In this document: piece by piece, positions 39,858 to 48,702 of the stretch
How the letters are laid out: every line of letters starts with the position of its first letter
How positions within the stretch are numbered: position 1 is the stretch's first letter
Assembly: GCA_035651155.1 (NCBI GenBank)
Contig: DASRGG010000012.1
Location: forward strand, 32,115-96,114
Direction: 5' to 3'
DNA length: 64,000 nt
Source: CF-39 sp035651155
GTDB lineage: Bacteria > Chloroflexota > Limnocylindria > P2-11E
Position numbers and translations under genes: made by a program
Notes under the pieces: generated by a model
Told to the model about the DNA's origin: nothing
The model's database searches: none
What the model saw: the letters and a program-made list of their open reading frames with translations, nothing else

Positions 39858-40724
39858 GTGGCGACCATCCTTCCGCGCCCGGGCCCGCTCCGCACCGGTA
39901 TCCGCGCGCTCGTGGAGGCGAAGCGCCTCGCGGGCGCAGGCGATCCGCGGGGGGCGCTGGGCGCGCTCGAGGCCGCCTACGCCGACGGCTGCCGCTATAA
40001 GAAGGAGTGGCTCACCGGCGACCGGGACCTGGCGACGCTCGGACCGCTCCCCGGCTTCGCCGACTTCGTCGTGCGCGCGAACGCGCGCTACGAGGAGGCC
40101 GCGGCGGCGGCACGGCCGCGGCTCACCTTCGTCATGCCCGACACGCCGCCCGACGCGTTCGGCTACCCGCTCCTCATGGTGCTGCACGGGAACAACAGCA
40201 ACGCGAAGGAGACGGCGCCGTACTGGTCGCACGCCGCCGACACGGGCTGGGTCGTCGCGATCCCGCAGTCGAGCGAGATCGGCGCGAGCCCGGAGTCGTA
40301 CACCTGGAACGACCGTGAGCGCGCCGCGCGCGAGCTCGACCTGCATTTCGAGCGTCTCAAGGGCGCGACCCAGATCGACACGAGCCGCATCGTGCTCGCG
40401 GGCTTCTCGATGGGCGGCCTGCACGCGCTCGCGCTCGCGCTCGCGAAGCGCTTCACCGCGCGCGGCGTCGTCTCGATCGCCGCGTGGCTCCCGCGCATCG
40501 ACGAGCTGCGGCGTCTGGTCGAAGGCGGCGCGGGGAAGATGCTGCGCGTGTACGTGATCGTCGGTGCGCTGGATCCGTCCCGCGACGGCGCGCGGGCTCT
40601 GGTCGATCTGCTCGCGGCGCACAAGATCCGCGCGCGCCTCGACGAGCGCGCCGGCCTCGAGCACGAGTATCCCGACGACATGGAGACGACGCTCCCCGCG
40701 GCGCTCGCGTTCGCGACGGCCTAA
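39858..40724 (+). CDS. alpha/beta hydrolase (esterase / phospholipase type)
   Basis: Alpha/beta hydrolase, 288 residues, cytoplasmic. Residues 1-95 are a helical N-terminal region with a TPR-like feel (AKRLAGAGDPRGALGALEAAYADG). The hydrolase domain follows: LLMVLHGNNSNAKETAPYW (oxyanion region), nucleophile elbow LAGFSMGGLHALAL, the acid in YVIVGALDPSRDGAR and the His in LEHEYPDDM. The layout fits carboxylesterases or acyl-protein thioesterases. The GTG 39858 lies six bases after CAGAAT, a weak leaderless -10. It overlaps the lipoprotein gene tail to tail by four bases. Confidence 0.75.
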   Translation: MATILPRPGPLRTGIRALVEAKRLAGAGDPRGALGALEAAYADGCRYKKEWLTGDRDLATLGPLPGFADFVVRANARYEEAAAAARPRLTFVMPDTPPDAFGYPLLMVLHGNNSNAKETAPYWSHAADTGWVVAIPQSSEIGASPESYTWNDRERAARELDLHFERLKGATQIDTSRIVLAGFSMGGLHALALALAKRFTARGVVSIAAWLPRIDELRRLVEGGAGKMLRVYVIVGALDPSRDGARALVDLLAAHKIRARLDERAGLEHEYPDDMETTLPAALAFATA

Positions 40725-41749
40725 GGCAGCGCGACCCCGACGGTCGCGTCGCCCGCGAGCGGCGTCACGCGACCGCTCGCGATCTCGACGAGACGAGGTC
40801 CGGAGGCCGTGCGCACGATCGCGGCGCTCCCGTCGAAGCGGAACGCGACGAGCGCGAGCACCGTCTCCGTCGGTACGCCCTGCCGCAGCCCGGTGGCCGG
40901 ATCCCACAGCAGGAGCTGCCCGTCGAGGACGATTCCGATCTGGCCGCTCATCGGCCGCCCGATCGCGGTCACACCCGCGTCCGTCGTGCCGTGCGTCTCC
41001 ACCACGAAGCCCGGATCGTCCGCCTGGAAGGTCCGGAGGACCGGCTCGTTCGCCGCCGCGATCACGATCCAGCGCTCGTCGCCGCTGACCGCCGGGCGCC
41101 AGCGCTTGTCCGGAAGCGCCTTCCGCTGCGCGGCCTCGGCGCCGCGCACCATCACGTACTCGCGCGCGGCGTCGCCATCCATCGCGAACGCCCCGACGAG
41201 ATCGCCGCCCGGTCGATCCCAGAGCACCGGTCGCAGCGTCACGCCGTCGATGCGCGCGACCTCCTTCGCCGCGCGCGTGACCAGGTCGAGGGTGCGCAGC
41301 GCGCTCCAGCTCGGACCGAGCACCGAATAGACGACGCCGCCGCCGTCCACCGACCAGGCGGTGAAGAGGCCGCGCTCGCCCTCGGGCATCGGCGTCGCGA
41401 GCGCGACGCTCCGCGGCGACGCGACCTCGCGGATCTGGAGCTCGGCGGGTCCGGAGCGCGTGAACCCCGCGACGCGCCGGCCATCCGGCGACACCGAGAC
41501 GCCGTCGAGATCGATGAGCGCGACCTGCGCCGGATCGTCCTCGCGCCGCACGACGTAGCCCGCGTTCGTCGACACGAGGTAGCCGTACCGCCCCAGAAAT
41601 CGCGTCGGCGAGACCGACGGCGCCGGCGACCGCGTGGGAATGACGAAGGCGGTGACGGCTGGCGTGACCGTGGGCGCGGCTCCGGACGAGGGGAGCGCGC
41701 CGCAGGATGCCGACACGAAACACGCGAGCGCGAGCAGCGCCGACCGCAT
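40721..41749 (-). CDS. lipoprotein with TolB/WD40-like beta-propeller
   Basis: Lipoprotein, 342 residues. The signal peptide ends in a lipobox around LACFVSASCG, followed by a Thr/Pro/Ser-rich linker (APTVTPAVTAFVIPTRSPAPSVSP). The rest is short beta repeats of a propeller kind: LIDLDGVSVSPDGRRVAGFT, LFTAWSVDGGGVVYSV, AVSGDERWIVIAAAN. No catalytic motif is seen. It probably sits outside the membrane as a binding or scaffold protein. The start is ATG 41749. GATACT lies six bases upstream on the minus strand. Confidence 0.65.
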   Translation of the reverse strand: MRSALLALACFVSASCGALPSSGAAPTVTPAVTAFVIPTRSPAPSVSPTRFLGRYGYLVSTNAGYVVRREDDPAQVALIDLDGVSVSPDGRRVAGFTRSGPAELQIREVASPRSVALATPMPEGERGLFTAWSVDGGGVVYSVLGPSWSALRTLDLVTRAAKEVARIDGVTLRPVLWDRPGGDLVGAFAMDGDAAREYVMVRGAEAAQRKALPDKRWRPAVSGDERWIVIAAANEPVLRTFQADDPGFVVETHGTTDAGVTAIGRPMSGQIGIVLDGQLLLWDPATGLRQGVPTETVLALVAFRFDGSAAIVRTASGPRLVEIASGRVTPLAGDATVGVALP

Positions 41750-41784
41750 GCCCCGAGTATCGCGGCTACCGGTGCGCGATCGGA

Positions 41785-42291
41785 TCAGCGCGCGAAGACG
41801 AGGCCGGCCGCCGCTCCGATGCCGACCAGCACGGCGGGATGGAGCGTGCCGCGGATCGTGAGGATCGTGGCCGCGGCGGCGAGGATCAGCTGCCACGGCG
41901 CCGTGCCCGACACGATCATGATGATGATCCCCGTTCCCGCGAGAAGGCCCGCGCTCGCCAGCGCGACGCCGCGCACCGTGCCCGCGAACCATCCGGAGAG
42001 CAGCCAGCGCCTGCCGAGCGTCGTCGCCGGCAGCACCACGAGCGGCGCGAGGCAGGCGGCGAGCAATGCGCTGATCGCGCCGGGCCAGCCCGCGACGAGG
42101 TAGCCGAGGCTCACGAGATACAGGCCGTTGGGCCCGGGGCTCAGTCGTCCGATCGCGAGCGACTGCACGATCTGCGCGTCGGTCGCGTACGCCGGCACCA
42201 GAGTCGACCGCAGGAGCGGCAGCGAGGCGAGGCCGCCGACCGACAGCGCCGACGCGCGAAGGAACTCGAGGAAGAGCGCGATCTGGTCCAC
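41785..42291 (-). CDS. chromate transporter, second half (split CHR)
   Basis: Single-domain CHR protein, 168 residues. It reads IALFLEFLRASALSVGGLASLPLL, with SLAIGRLSPGPNGLYLVSLGYLVAGWPGAISALLAACLAPLV. The usual SFGG is SVGG. It follows its partner (42294-42875) with a two-base gap. Together they form the third CHR locus of this window. Confidence 0.8.
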   Translation of the reverse strand: MDQIALFLEFLRASALSVGGLASLPLLRSTLVPAYATDAQIVQSLAIGRLSPGPNGLYLVSLGYLVAGWPGAISALLAACLAPLVVLPATTLGRRWLLSGWFAGTVRGVALASAGLLAGTGIIIMIVSGTAPWQLILAAAATILTIRGTLHPAVLVGIGAAAGLVFAR

Positions 42292-42293
42292 GT

Positions 42294-42875
42294 TCAGCTC
42301 ATCTCGGTCTCTTGCGACGTCGGCCGCGCGCCGCGCAGGAAGAGCGCGCCGACGAGGCCCGAGGCGAGCACGACGGCGATCGTCGATCCGCCCGCCGTGA
42401 GGACGACGAGCGCCGCCGCGATGGCGACGGCGAGATCGAGGATCCCGCGCGGCCCGCGGTGGATCACCGGCCTGCCGAGGATGACCGCCTGACCCAGCGT
42501 CATGCCCGCGGCGATCGGCGCGATCCCGGCGAGCGCCGCGAGCGCGATCGGGTGCTCGGCCACCGCCGCGAAGAACGCGGTCATGATCGCGGTGATGAGC
42601 GAGGCGGGGACCATCATTCCCGCGACCGCGATGACGACGCCACGCGTGCCGCCGAGCCGCCGTCCGAGGAGCCCGGCCATCGCCACGAAGTGGATGCCCG
42701 GCGAGAGCTGCGAGAGCGCGTACGCCTCGGTGAATTCGCGTGGTGTGATCCAGCGGCGTTGATCGACGAGCACGCGGCGGATCATGAAGAGCGTGCTCGT
42801 GCCGCCGCCGACCGACTGGCTTCCGATGTCGATCCACGCGCGAAGGAGGTCCCGCGCCCGTGGCGAGTCCGTCAT
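42294..42875 (-). CDS. chromate transporter, first half (split CHR)
   Basis: Single-domain CHR protein, 193 residues. It has LLRAWIDIGSQSVGGGTSTLFMIRRVLVDQRRWITPREFTEAYALSQLSPGIHFVAMAGLLGRRLGGTRG. SFGG is SVGG and the PGP turn is PGI, so it is a divergent member. Substrate is unknown. ATG start at 42875 without a clear ribosome site. A Crp/Fnr gene lies 57 bases upstream on the same strand. Confidence 0.8.
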   Translation of the reverse strand: MTDSPRARDLLRAWIDIGSQSVGGGTSTLFMIRRVLVDQRRWITPREFTEAYALSQLSPGIHFVAMAGLLGRRLGGTRGVVIAVAGMMVPASLITAIMTAFFAAVAEHPIALAALAGIAPIAAGMTLGQAVILGRPVIHRGPRGILDLAVAIAAALVVLTAGGSTIAVVLASGLVGALFLRGARPTSQETEMS

Positions 42876-42931
42876 GCGAGCCGGCGGGCTGCCCGTCGTC
42901 GCGCCGGCAGGCCTTTCAAGAAGGCACGACG

Positions 42932-43642
42932 CTAGCGGCCGTGTGGTGTGGCTCCCTTGGTCGCGCGCGGCCAGGCATGGGCGGCGAGGGCGCCCGGGTC
43001 GGTGATGACGATGCCGTCCTTGGTCACGTTCACGACGCCCTCGTCGCGGAATTCGCGCAGCGCGCGCGCGACGACCTCGCGCACCGAGCCCACGAGGTTC
43101 GCGAGCTCGCGCTGACTGACGCGGGCGATGAGCACCGGCGTCTCGCGGTTCTGCTCCTGGGCCGCGATCTCGAGGAGATGTCGTGCGACGCGCTGCTGGA
43201 CGCTCCCGAACGTCGCCGCGGCGACGTCGCGCCACGCCGCGTACAGCGAGGCGGCGAGGTCCTCGATGATGAGCCAGGCGATGTCGGAATCCTCGTGCGC
43301 GAGCGCACGGACCACGGTGAGGTCGAGGCGCAGCCGCTTCGTGGCGACGAGCGCCTGTGCGTGCACCGGAGTCGGTCCGCTCGTCGCGGTCGCGGCCATG
43401 CCGAGGACGTCGCCCTCGCGGGCGTAACGGATCGTCACCTGCCGCCCGTCCGGACCGACGACGTACGTCCGGTACAGGCCGCTCACGATGAGGATCGCGC
43501 GCGGCTCTCCGGTCGCGCGGTAGGTCGTGGTCCCGGCGGGGATGTCCTCGACCTCGGCGTGCGCGAGCAGGCGCTCGATCTTCGCGGGCGGAAGCCGGCC
43601 GAAGATGCTGCGTGAGACCGCGTTCCAGACGAGTGGATCCAT
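42932..43642 (-). CDS. Crp/Fnr family transcriptional regulator
   Basis: Crp/Fnr regulator, 236 residues. The N-terminal cyclic-nucleotide-like jelly roll runs about 15-125 (VSGLYRTYVVGPDGRQVTIRYAREGDVLGM). It lacks the FNR cysteines. The dimer helix is about 125-150 and the winged HTH follows. The recognition helix SVREVVARALREF has R188-E189-x3-R193, the same contact pattern as E. coli Crp (R180, E181, R185), which reads TGTGA half-sites. Three such sites occur in the catabolic region next to it. The ligand pocket does not clearly show Crp cAMP residues, so the effector is unknown. Confidence 0.88.
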   Translation of the reverse strand: MDPLVWNAVSRSIFGRLPPAKIERLLAHAEVEDIPAGTTTYRATGEPRAILIVSGLYRTYVVGPDGRQVTIRYAREGDVLGMAATATSGPTPVHAQALVATKRLRLDLTVVRALAHEDSDIAWLIIEDLAASLYAAWRDVAAATFGSVQQRVARHLLEIAAQEQNRETPVLIARVSQRELANLVGSVREVVARALREFRDEGVVNVTKDGIVITDPGALAAHAWPRATKGATPHGR

Positions 43643-43706
43643 ACCCGCTTCGACCGCCGATGGTACGGGCGAGGGCCGGCCCGCGCGCAGGGCGCGGTGT
43701 GCGTCG

Positions 43707-45167
43707 CTACGCGAACTTGATGCAGACGTTCTTCGTCTGCAGGTACGAGTCGAGGGCCTGGAGGCCCTTCTCGCGTCCGAAGCCGCTCTTCTTGTAGCCG
43801 CCGAACGGCAGCTCGACACCGCCGCCCGCGCCGTAGGTGTTCACGTACACCTGTCCGGATCGGATGCGGTCGGCCATGAACAGCGCCTTGTTGATGTCGC
43901 GCGTCCACACGCCCGCGACGAGTCCGTACTCGCTGCGGTTCGCGAGGCGCGCGGCCTCCTCCACGGTGCCGAACGTCGAGATGGCGAGCACCGGGCCGAA
44001 GATCTCCTCGTCGTGCACGCGCATTCCGGCCTCGACGCGGTCCAGCAGCGTCGGATCGATGAAGAAGCCGTCGCCGAGACGGGGGTCGCCCGGACGCGTG
44101 CCGCCGGCCGCGACCACGGCGCCCTCGCGCTTTCCGGTCTCGACGTAGCCCATGACCTTTTCGAGCTGGCGCCTCGAGATGAGCGGACCCATGTCGGGGT
44201 CCTCCACGCCGGGCCCGAGCTTCATCGACTGGACCTTCTTCGTCAGGAGGTCGACGACCTGGTCGTGGGCCGCCGCCTCGACGAGCAGCCGCGAGCCGGC
44301 GGAGCAGGTCTGGCCCGCGTTCTGGAAGATCGCGTTGGCGACGCCGGCGATCGTGATGTCCATGTCGGCGTCGGCGAACACGACGTTCGGCGACTTGCCG
44401 CCGAGCTCCAGGGTGACCGGCGCCACGTGCTCGGCCGCGAGCTTCATCACGTGGATCCCGGTCTCCACCGAGCCGGTGAAGGTGATCTGGTCCACGCCGG
44501 GATGCGCGGCGAGCCGTTCGCCCGCCGTCGCACCGCTCCCGGGCACGACGTTGAAGACGCTCGGGGGCAGCCCCGCCTCGATGCCGAGCTTGCCGAGCGC
44601 GAGCGCCGTCATCGGTGCCTCGGACGACGGCTTCATCACGACGCAGCAGCCCGCGGCGAGCGCCGGTGCGGCGCCGCGCGCGCCGATCTGGATGGGATAG
44701 TTCCAGGGGACGATCTGGCCGGACACGCCGATCGGCTCGCGCAGCGTGTAGTCGAGCAGCCCCGGCGTCACCGGGATGGTGCGTCCCATGAGCTTGTCCG
44801 CGACGCCCGCGTAGAACTCGAAGTAGCGCGCCGCGACCTCCACGTCGGTCTTCGCCTGGCGCAGCGGTTTCCCGTTGTCGCGGCTTTCGAGCACCGCGAG
44901 CGAGGCGGCGTCACGACGGATGAGCTCGGCCATCCTCCACAGCAGCCGAGCGCGCTCGGCCGGCTTCATCTTCGTCCAGGGACCGTTCTCGAACGCGTCG
45001 CGCGCCGTCGCGACCGCGACGTCGATGTCCTCGGCGTCCGCGCGCGCGACGACGGCGAACGGCCGTCCCGTCGATGGATCGATGCTCTCGAACGTCGCGC
45101 CGCTCTTCGCGTCGCGCTCCGAGCCGCCGATGATGAGGCCCGCACGTGTGACGTCGGTCACAGCCAT
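43707..45167 (-). CDS. aldehyde dehydrogenase
   Basis: NAD(P)-dependent aldehyde dehydrogenase, 486 residues. Cofactor and catalytic motifs: GQIVPWNYPIQIGARGAAPALAAGCCVVMKPSSEAP, FTGSVETGIHVM, catalytic Glu in LELGGKSPNVVF and Cys in NAGQTCSAGSR; EEIFGPVLAI near the end. The substrate is not known. It diverges from the ThDP-dependent decarboxylase (59 bases between starts). Decarboxylation of a 2-keto acid followed by aldehyde oxidation would be a natural pair (inference). Confidence 0.93.
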   Translation of the reverse strand: MAVTDVTRAGLIIGGSERDAKSGATFESIDPSTGRPFAVVARADAEDIDVAVATARDAFENGPWTKMKPAERARLLWRMAELIRRDAASLAVLESRDNGKPLRQAKTDVEVAARYFEFYAGVADKLMGRTIPVTPGLLDYTLREPIGVSGQIVPWNYPIQIGARGAAPALAAGCCVVMKPSSEAPMTALALGKLGIEAGLPPSVFNVVPGSGATAGERLAAHPGVDQITFTGSVETGIHVMKLAAEHVAPVTLELGGKSPNVVFADADMDITIAGVANAIFQNAGQTCSAGSRLLVEAAAHDQVVDLLTKKVQSMKLGPGVEDPDMGPLISRRQLEKVMGYVETGKREGAVVAAGGTRPGDPRLGDGFFIDPTLLDRVEAGMRVHDEEIFGPVLAISTFGTVEEAARLANRSEYGLVAGVWTRDINKALFMADRIRSGQVYVNTYGAGGGVELPFGGYKKSGFGREKGLQALDSYLQTKNVCIKFA

Positions 45168-45213
45168 CTCGCATCACCTTCGCGCAGATATCGCGGTGGT
45201 CCTCGGCCTCTTG

Positions 45214-45219
45214 TAGAAC
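45214..45219 (+). promoter_or_regulatory. -10 box of leaderless promoter (ThDP enzyme)
   Basis: TAGAAC lies seven bases before the ATG at 45227. The last base departs from TANNNT. Confidence 0.3.
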
Positions 45220-45226
45220 ATGCGCT

Positions 45227-46894
45227 ATGGGCAGTCAATCGACGGGAAAGCACGCGCTCCTCGATCAGCTCGTCGTCGATGGCTTCCGGTACATCTTCGG
45301 GAATCCCGGCACGACGGAGCAGGCGTTCATGGATGCGCTCCAGGATCACCCCGAGCTCGAGTTCATCCTCGCGCTGCACGAAGGCGTCGCGGTCAGCATG
45401 GCCGACACGTACGCACGCGCGACCCGGAAGCCGGCGTTCGTCGAGCTGCACATCGCGCCCGGGTTTGGAAGCGGCAGCGGCATGATCTTCAACGCCAAGG
45501 CGTCGAACTCGAGCCTCGTCGTGTACGCCGGACAGAGCGCGTCGCGCGCGCTTCTGCAGGACCCGCTGCTCTCGGGCGACATCGTGTCGATGGCGCGCCC
45601 GATCTCGAAGTGGGCGTACGAGATCCATCACGCCGCGGACGTCCCGCAGGCGCTCCGGCGCGCGCTGAAGGTCGCCGACGAGCCCCCGCAGGGACCGGTC
45701 GTGCTGTCGATCCCACTAGACGTGATGGACGAGAGCGCGGACGTCACGATCACACCGACCAGCTACACGCGCTGGCGCGTGCATCCCGATCCCGCCGCGA
45801 TGGACGAGGCCGCGGCACTCCTCACGCGCAGCGAGCGCCCCGCGCTGGTCGTGGGCGACGGGATCGCGCTCGCGGACGCGCAGGCCGAGCTCGTCGCGGT
45901 CGCCGAGCTGCTGGGCGCGCCGGTGTTCCAGGGCTATTCGTCCGAGGTGAACATGCCGATGGACCATCCGCTGTTCGCGGGCGCGCTGCCGCTCTACGAC
46001 CTCGCGGCTCCCGCGACCACCGCGAAGGTGCTCGCGCGGCACGACGTGGTGCTCGTCGTCGGCGCTCCGCTGTTCCGGTTCATCTTCCCGAGTCGGGGCG
46101 GTGGCGTCCCGGAAGGCACGACGCTCATCCACATCCACATCGACGGCTGGGAGCTTGGGAAGAACGTGCCCGGCGCGCTGGGGATCCGTGCGGACGCGCT
46201 CGCCGCGCTCGCCGCGCTCCGTGAGAGGCTCGCGGACGGCGGACCCGCGGGCGCGGCGCGGCGCGCCGCCGCGCTCGGCGCGGAGCACCGCGGCAAGCGC
46301 GAGGCCGCGATCGCGGCTGACCGCCGCACCTGGGACGCGTCGCCGATCTCCGTCGCCCGGCTCATGGGCGAGCTCGCGGCGGCGCTGCCGGCGAACGCCG
46401 CGATCTTCGACGAGGCGACGACCGCGAGCCCCACGCTCGCGCGCTACGTCATGCCGCGACCGGGCAGCTACTACCGCGCGCGTGGCGGCGGTCTCGGGCC
46501 GGGCATGCCGGGCGCGGTCGCGCTGAAGCTCGCGATGCCCGATCGCCCGGTGCTCGGGGTCGTCTCCGACGGCGCCGCGATGTATACGGTGAGCGCGCTG
46601 TGGACGGCGGCGCACCATCGCGTGCCCGTCACGTGGGTGATCGTGAACAACGCGAGCTACCGCATCCTCAAACAGAACCTCATGGACTATCTCGGTCCGG
46701 AGCACGCGCGCCGCGAGTTCGTCGCCCTCGACCTCGTCGATCCGCCGCTCCGCTTCGACCGCATCGCCGAGGCGATGGGCGTGCACGGCAGGCGGGTCGA
46801 GCGGCCCCAGGACCTGCGGCCGGCGCTCGACGAGGCGCTTGCGCTCGGCGCGCCCGCGCTCGTGGACGTCGTGGTCGACGGCCGCGTGCGCTGA
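45227..46894 (+). CDS. thiamine diphosphate-dependent decarboxylase (benzoylformate decarboxylase / acetolactate synthase type)
   Basis: ThDP-dependent enzyme, 555 residues, with the three-domain layout. The N-terminal domain has YIFGNPGTTEQAFMDAL and the activating Glu in LALHEGVAVSMADTYARAT. The C-terminal ThDP motif runs from SDGAAMYTVSALWTAAHH to VNNASYRIL, with GDG changed to SDG. The N-terminus and the GPGM segment (GLGPGMPGAVALKLA) resemble benzoylformate and oxalyl-CoA decarboxylases more than acetolactate synthase. Next to a divergent aldehyde dehydrogenase, a 2-keto acid decarboxylase role is the best guess. Confidence 0.83.
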   Translation: MGSQSTGKHALLDQLVVDGFRYIFGNPGTTEQAFMDALQDHPELEFILALHEGVAVSMADTYARATRKPAFVELHIAPGFGSGSGMIFNAKASNSSLVVYAGQSASRALLQDPLLSGDIVSMARPISKWAYEIHHAADVPQALRRALKVADEPPQGPVVLSIPLDVMDESADVTITPTSYTRWRVHPDPAAMDEAAALLTRSERPALVVGDGIALADAQAELVAVAELLGAPVFQGYSSEVNMPMDHPLFAGALPLYDLAAPATTAKVLARHDVVLVVGAPLFRFIFPSRGGGVPEGTTLIHIHIDGWELGKNVPGALGIRADALAALAALRERLADGGPAGAARRAAALGAEHRGKREAAIAADRRTWDASPISVARLMGELAAALPANAAIFDEATTASPTLARYVMPRPGSYYRARGGGLGPGMPGAVALKLAMPDRPVLGVVSDGAAMYTVSALWTAAHHRVPVTWVIVNNASYRILKQNLMDYLGPEHARREFVALDLVDPPLRFDRIAEAMGVHGRRVERPQDLRPALDEALALGAPALVDVVVDGRVR

Positions 46895-46905
46895 GCGGGC
46901 CCGAG

Positions 46906-47292
46906 CTACGCGGAGACGCGCGTCGCGAACGGGACGGCAGGGTCCGGGAGCGGCGAGGCGATCGCGATGTGGACCGTCGGCTCGCTGCCGTCGTTCCAGT
47001 TCCGGTGCGCGACGCCCGCCGGGAACACGACGAGCGATCCGGGTCCGACGTCCTCGCGTCTGCCCTGGACCTCGATGCTCATCGTGCCGCTCAGCACGTA
47101 GAAGATCTGATCGACCGCATGCGTGTGGAGGCCTTCGGGCGAGCCTCCGCCCGCCGGGGTCTTGATCACGGCGAACGAGAGCGTCCGCGCGCCGCTGTCC
47201 GCGGCGAGCAGCCGCTGGACGTAGCGATCCGTCGACGCCTCGAGCGCGGCGCGGTCGAGCTTGCGTACGTATTCGATGTCACGCCTCCCCAT
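46906..47292 (-). CDS. cupin domain protein
   Basis: Small single-cupin protein, 128 residues from ATG 47292. Motif 1 is GLHTHAVDQIFYVLSGTMSIEV (two His present, the usual Glu replaced by Gln). Motif 2 is VVFPAGVAHRNWNDG. The metal site is therefore partial. Such cupins act as isomerases, dioxygenase-like enzymes or small-molecule binders; no assignment is possible. It converges on the ThDP enzyme with 11 bases between stops. Confidence 0.78.
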   Translation of the reverse strand: MGRRDIEYVRKLDRAALEASTDRYVQRLLAADSGARTLSFAVIKTPAGGGSPEGLHTHAVDQIFYVLSGTMSIEVQGRREDVGPGSLVVFPAGVAHRNWNDGSEPTVHIAIASPLPDPAVPFATRVSA

Positions 47293-47546
47293 CACGCGCG
47301 ATGCGCGACCCGATCGTAGCCCAGGCCTGAACGGGACGCGGCCGATGCGCGCGGCGAGATGGCGGCGCGATGCCGACCGCAGGGTCGAGCACATCGGCCT
47401 CGCCGCGGACCGCGCCGGTCAAGTGGCGCGCAACGCATTTCATAGTTGGTGACGTGTGACCAACATCACACGGCGCATTCGGTGCTCGCGATCTTCGGTG
47501 CTAGATTCGCGCACACCCTGGACGGTCCCGGTGAAGGAGAGTGGAG
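47293..47546 (+). promoter_or_regulatory. intergenic region with Crp-type site and promoter of ABC importer
   Basis: 254 bases between the cupin start and the binding-protein gene. A perfect palindrome GTGTGA-CCAACA-TCACAC lies at 47454-47471 (7-base arms when the flanking C and G are counted), centred at 47462.5. TAGATT (47502-47507) is a good -10, so the site would be near -51. AAGGAG (47534-47539) is the ribosome site for the ATG at 47547. A short direct repeat of TTCGGTGCT (47479 and 47494 regions) lies between the two. I see nothing else in it. Confidence 0.65.
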
Positions 47547-48599
47547 ATGAGACGCGCGACCACCGCGATCCTCGTGCTCGGCGTGCTGCTCGCATCGTGT
47601 GGTGGTGCGACGACGCCCGCGGCGTCGTCCGCACCGACGACCGCGGCCAGCGCGGCCGCCAGTGCCGCCGCGACCCCCGCGAAGGTCTACAAGCTCAGCG
47701 TCCTCGAGACCTCGCCCGGCTTCTTCGACATCCCGCTCAAGATGCTCATCAACGAGGGCATGGCGAAGAACTACAACCTCGACCTCTCGCTCGCGCAGTT
47801 CCAGACCGGCAGCGGCACGACATCGCAGATCTTCGCCGGCGGGACCGGCGACATCATGATGGGCGGCATCGACGCGCCGGTCGGCCTCGCGACGTCGAAG
47901 ACCGTCGACGTGCAGGTCATCGGCATGCTGCTCGAGCGCGGCGTGTGGACGCTCGTCTCGAAGGCCGGCAGTCCGTACACCACGCTCCAATCCCTGAAGG
48001 GGAAGATCGTCGGCATCACCGGCGCGGGGTCGTTCAGCGACTTCGCGCTGCGCGAGCTGCTCAAGCGGAACAACATGGCGGTGACGGACGTGCAGATCGC
48101 GGCGCTCGGCAACGCCGCGGCGCAGTACGCCGCGCTCGACGCCGGTAAGGCCGACGCCGTGCAGCTCCAGGCCCCGCTCTTCGAGACGTCGCTCCGCGAC
48201 AAGAAGGTGCAGGTCGTCTACGACTTCCGCCAGGACCTCACACCGGCCCTCGTCTTCACCGCGCGCACGGCCGCGGTGAAGGCGGACCCCACGCCGTACG
48301 CGCAGTTCATGCAGGCGATGCGCGACGCTCTCGCCAAGCTGCGCAGCGATCGGGCGTTCGCGCTGGCCGAGGCGAAGAAGTACTACGGCCAGAACAACAC
48401 CGACGCGGAGCTCGGCCTCATCCTCGACACGTACGCCTCGAACCCTGGCATCTGGACGAAGGACGGCGTGTACACCGAGGCGCTTCACAAGGCCGGTCAT
48501 GACCTCCTGATCGCGGCCGACCCGAAGTACACGGACGCCAACTACCCGTCGTACCAGTCGCTGACGCAATACGCCCCGAGCTCGTTCCTCAAGAAGTAG
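47547..48599 (+). CDS. ABC transporter substrate-binding lipoprotein (NMT1/TauA/SsuA type)
   Basis: Periplasmic-type binding lipoprotein, 350 residues. Signal peptide with lipobox LLASCGG, then a Ser/Ala/Thr/Pro linker and an NMT1/OpuAC-like fold: GFFDIPLKMLINEGMAKNYNLDL, GTGDIMMGGIDAPVGLA, LKGKIVGITGAGSFSDFALRELL. The family takes up nitrate, taurine, sulfonates or pyrimidine precursors; the ligand cannot be told. An ATPase and permease gene follow within 100 bases. ATG 47547 is preferred over GTG 47541 because of AAGGAG spacing. It is controlled from the Crp-type site region upstream. Confidence 0.88.
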   Translation: MRRATTAILVLGVLLASCGGATTPAASSAPTTAASAAASAAATPAKVYKLSVLETSPGFFDIPLKMLINEGMAKNYNLDLSLAQFQTGSGTTSQIFAGGTGDIMMGGIDAPVGLATSKTVDVQVIGMLLERGVWTLVSKAGSPYTTLQSLKGKIVGITGAGSFSDFALRELLKRNNMAVTDVQIAALGNAAAQYAALDAGKADAVQLQAPLFETSLRDKKVQVVYDFRQDLTPALVFTARTAAVKADPTPYAQFMQAMRDALAKLRSDRAFALAEAKKYYGQNNTDAELGLILDTYASNPGIWTKDGVYTEALHKAGHDLLIAADPKYTDANYPSYQSLTQYAPSSFLKK

Positions 48600-48689
48600 G
48601 AAGAGAAGACACCGACGCGATGCGAGCGGTGGGCCTGGGTCGCGCGAGCGCCCAGGTCCACCCGCGCGCGAACGAATCCGATGACGCCG

Positions 48690-48695
48690 TAAGGT
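48690..48695 (+). promoter_or_regulatory. -10 box of leaderless promoter (ABC ATPase)
   Basis: TAAGGT lies seven bases (AGTTCAG) before the GTG at 48703. It gives the ATPase-permease pair a transcript of its own. Confidence 0.45.
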
Positions 48696-48702
48696 AGTTC
48701 AG

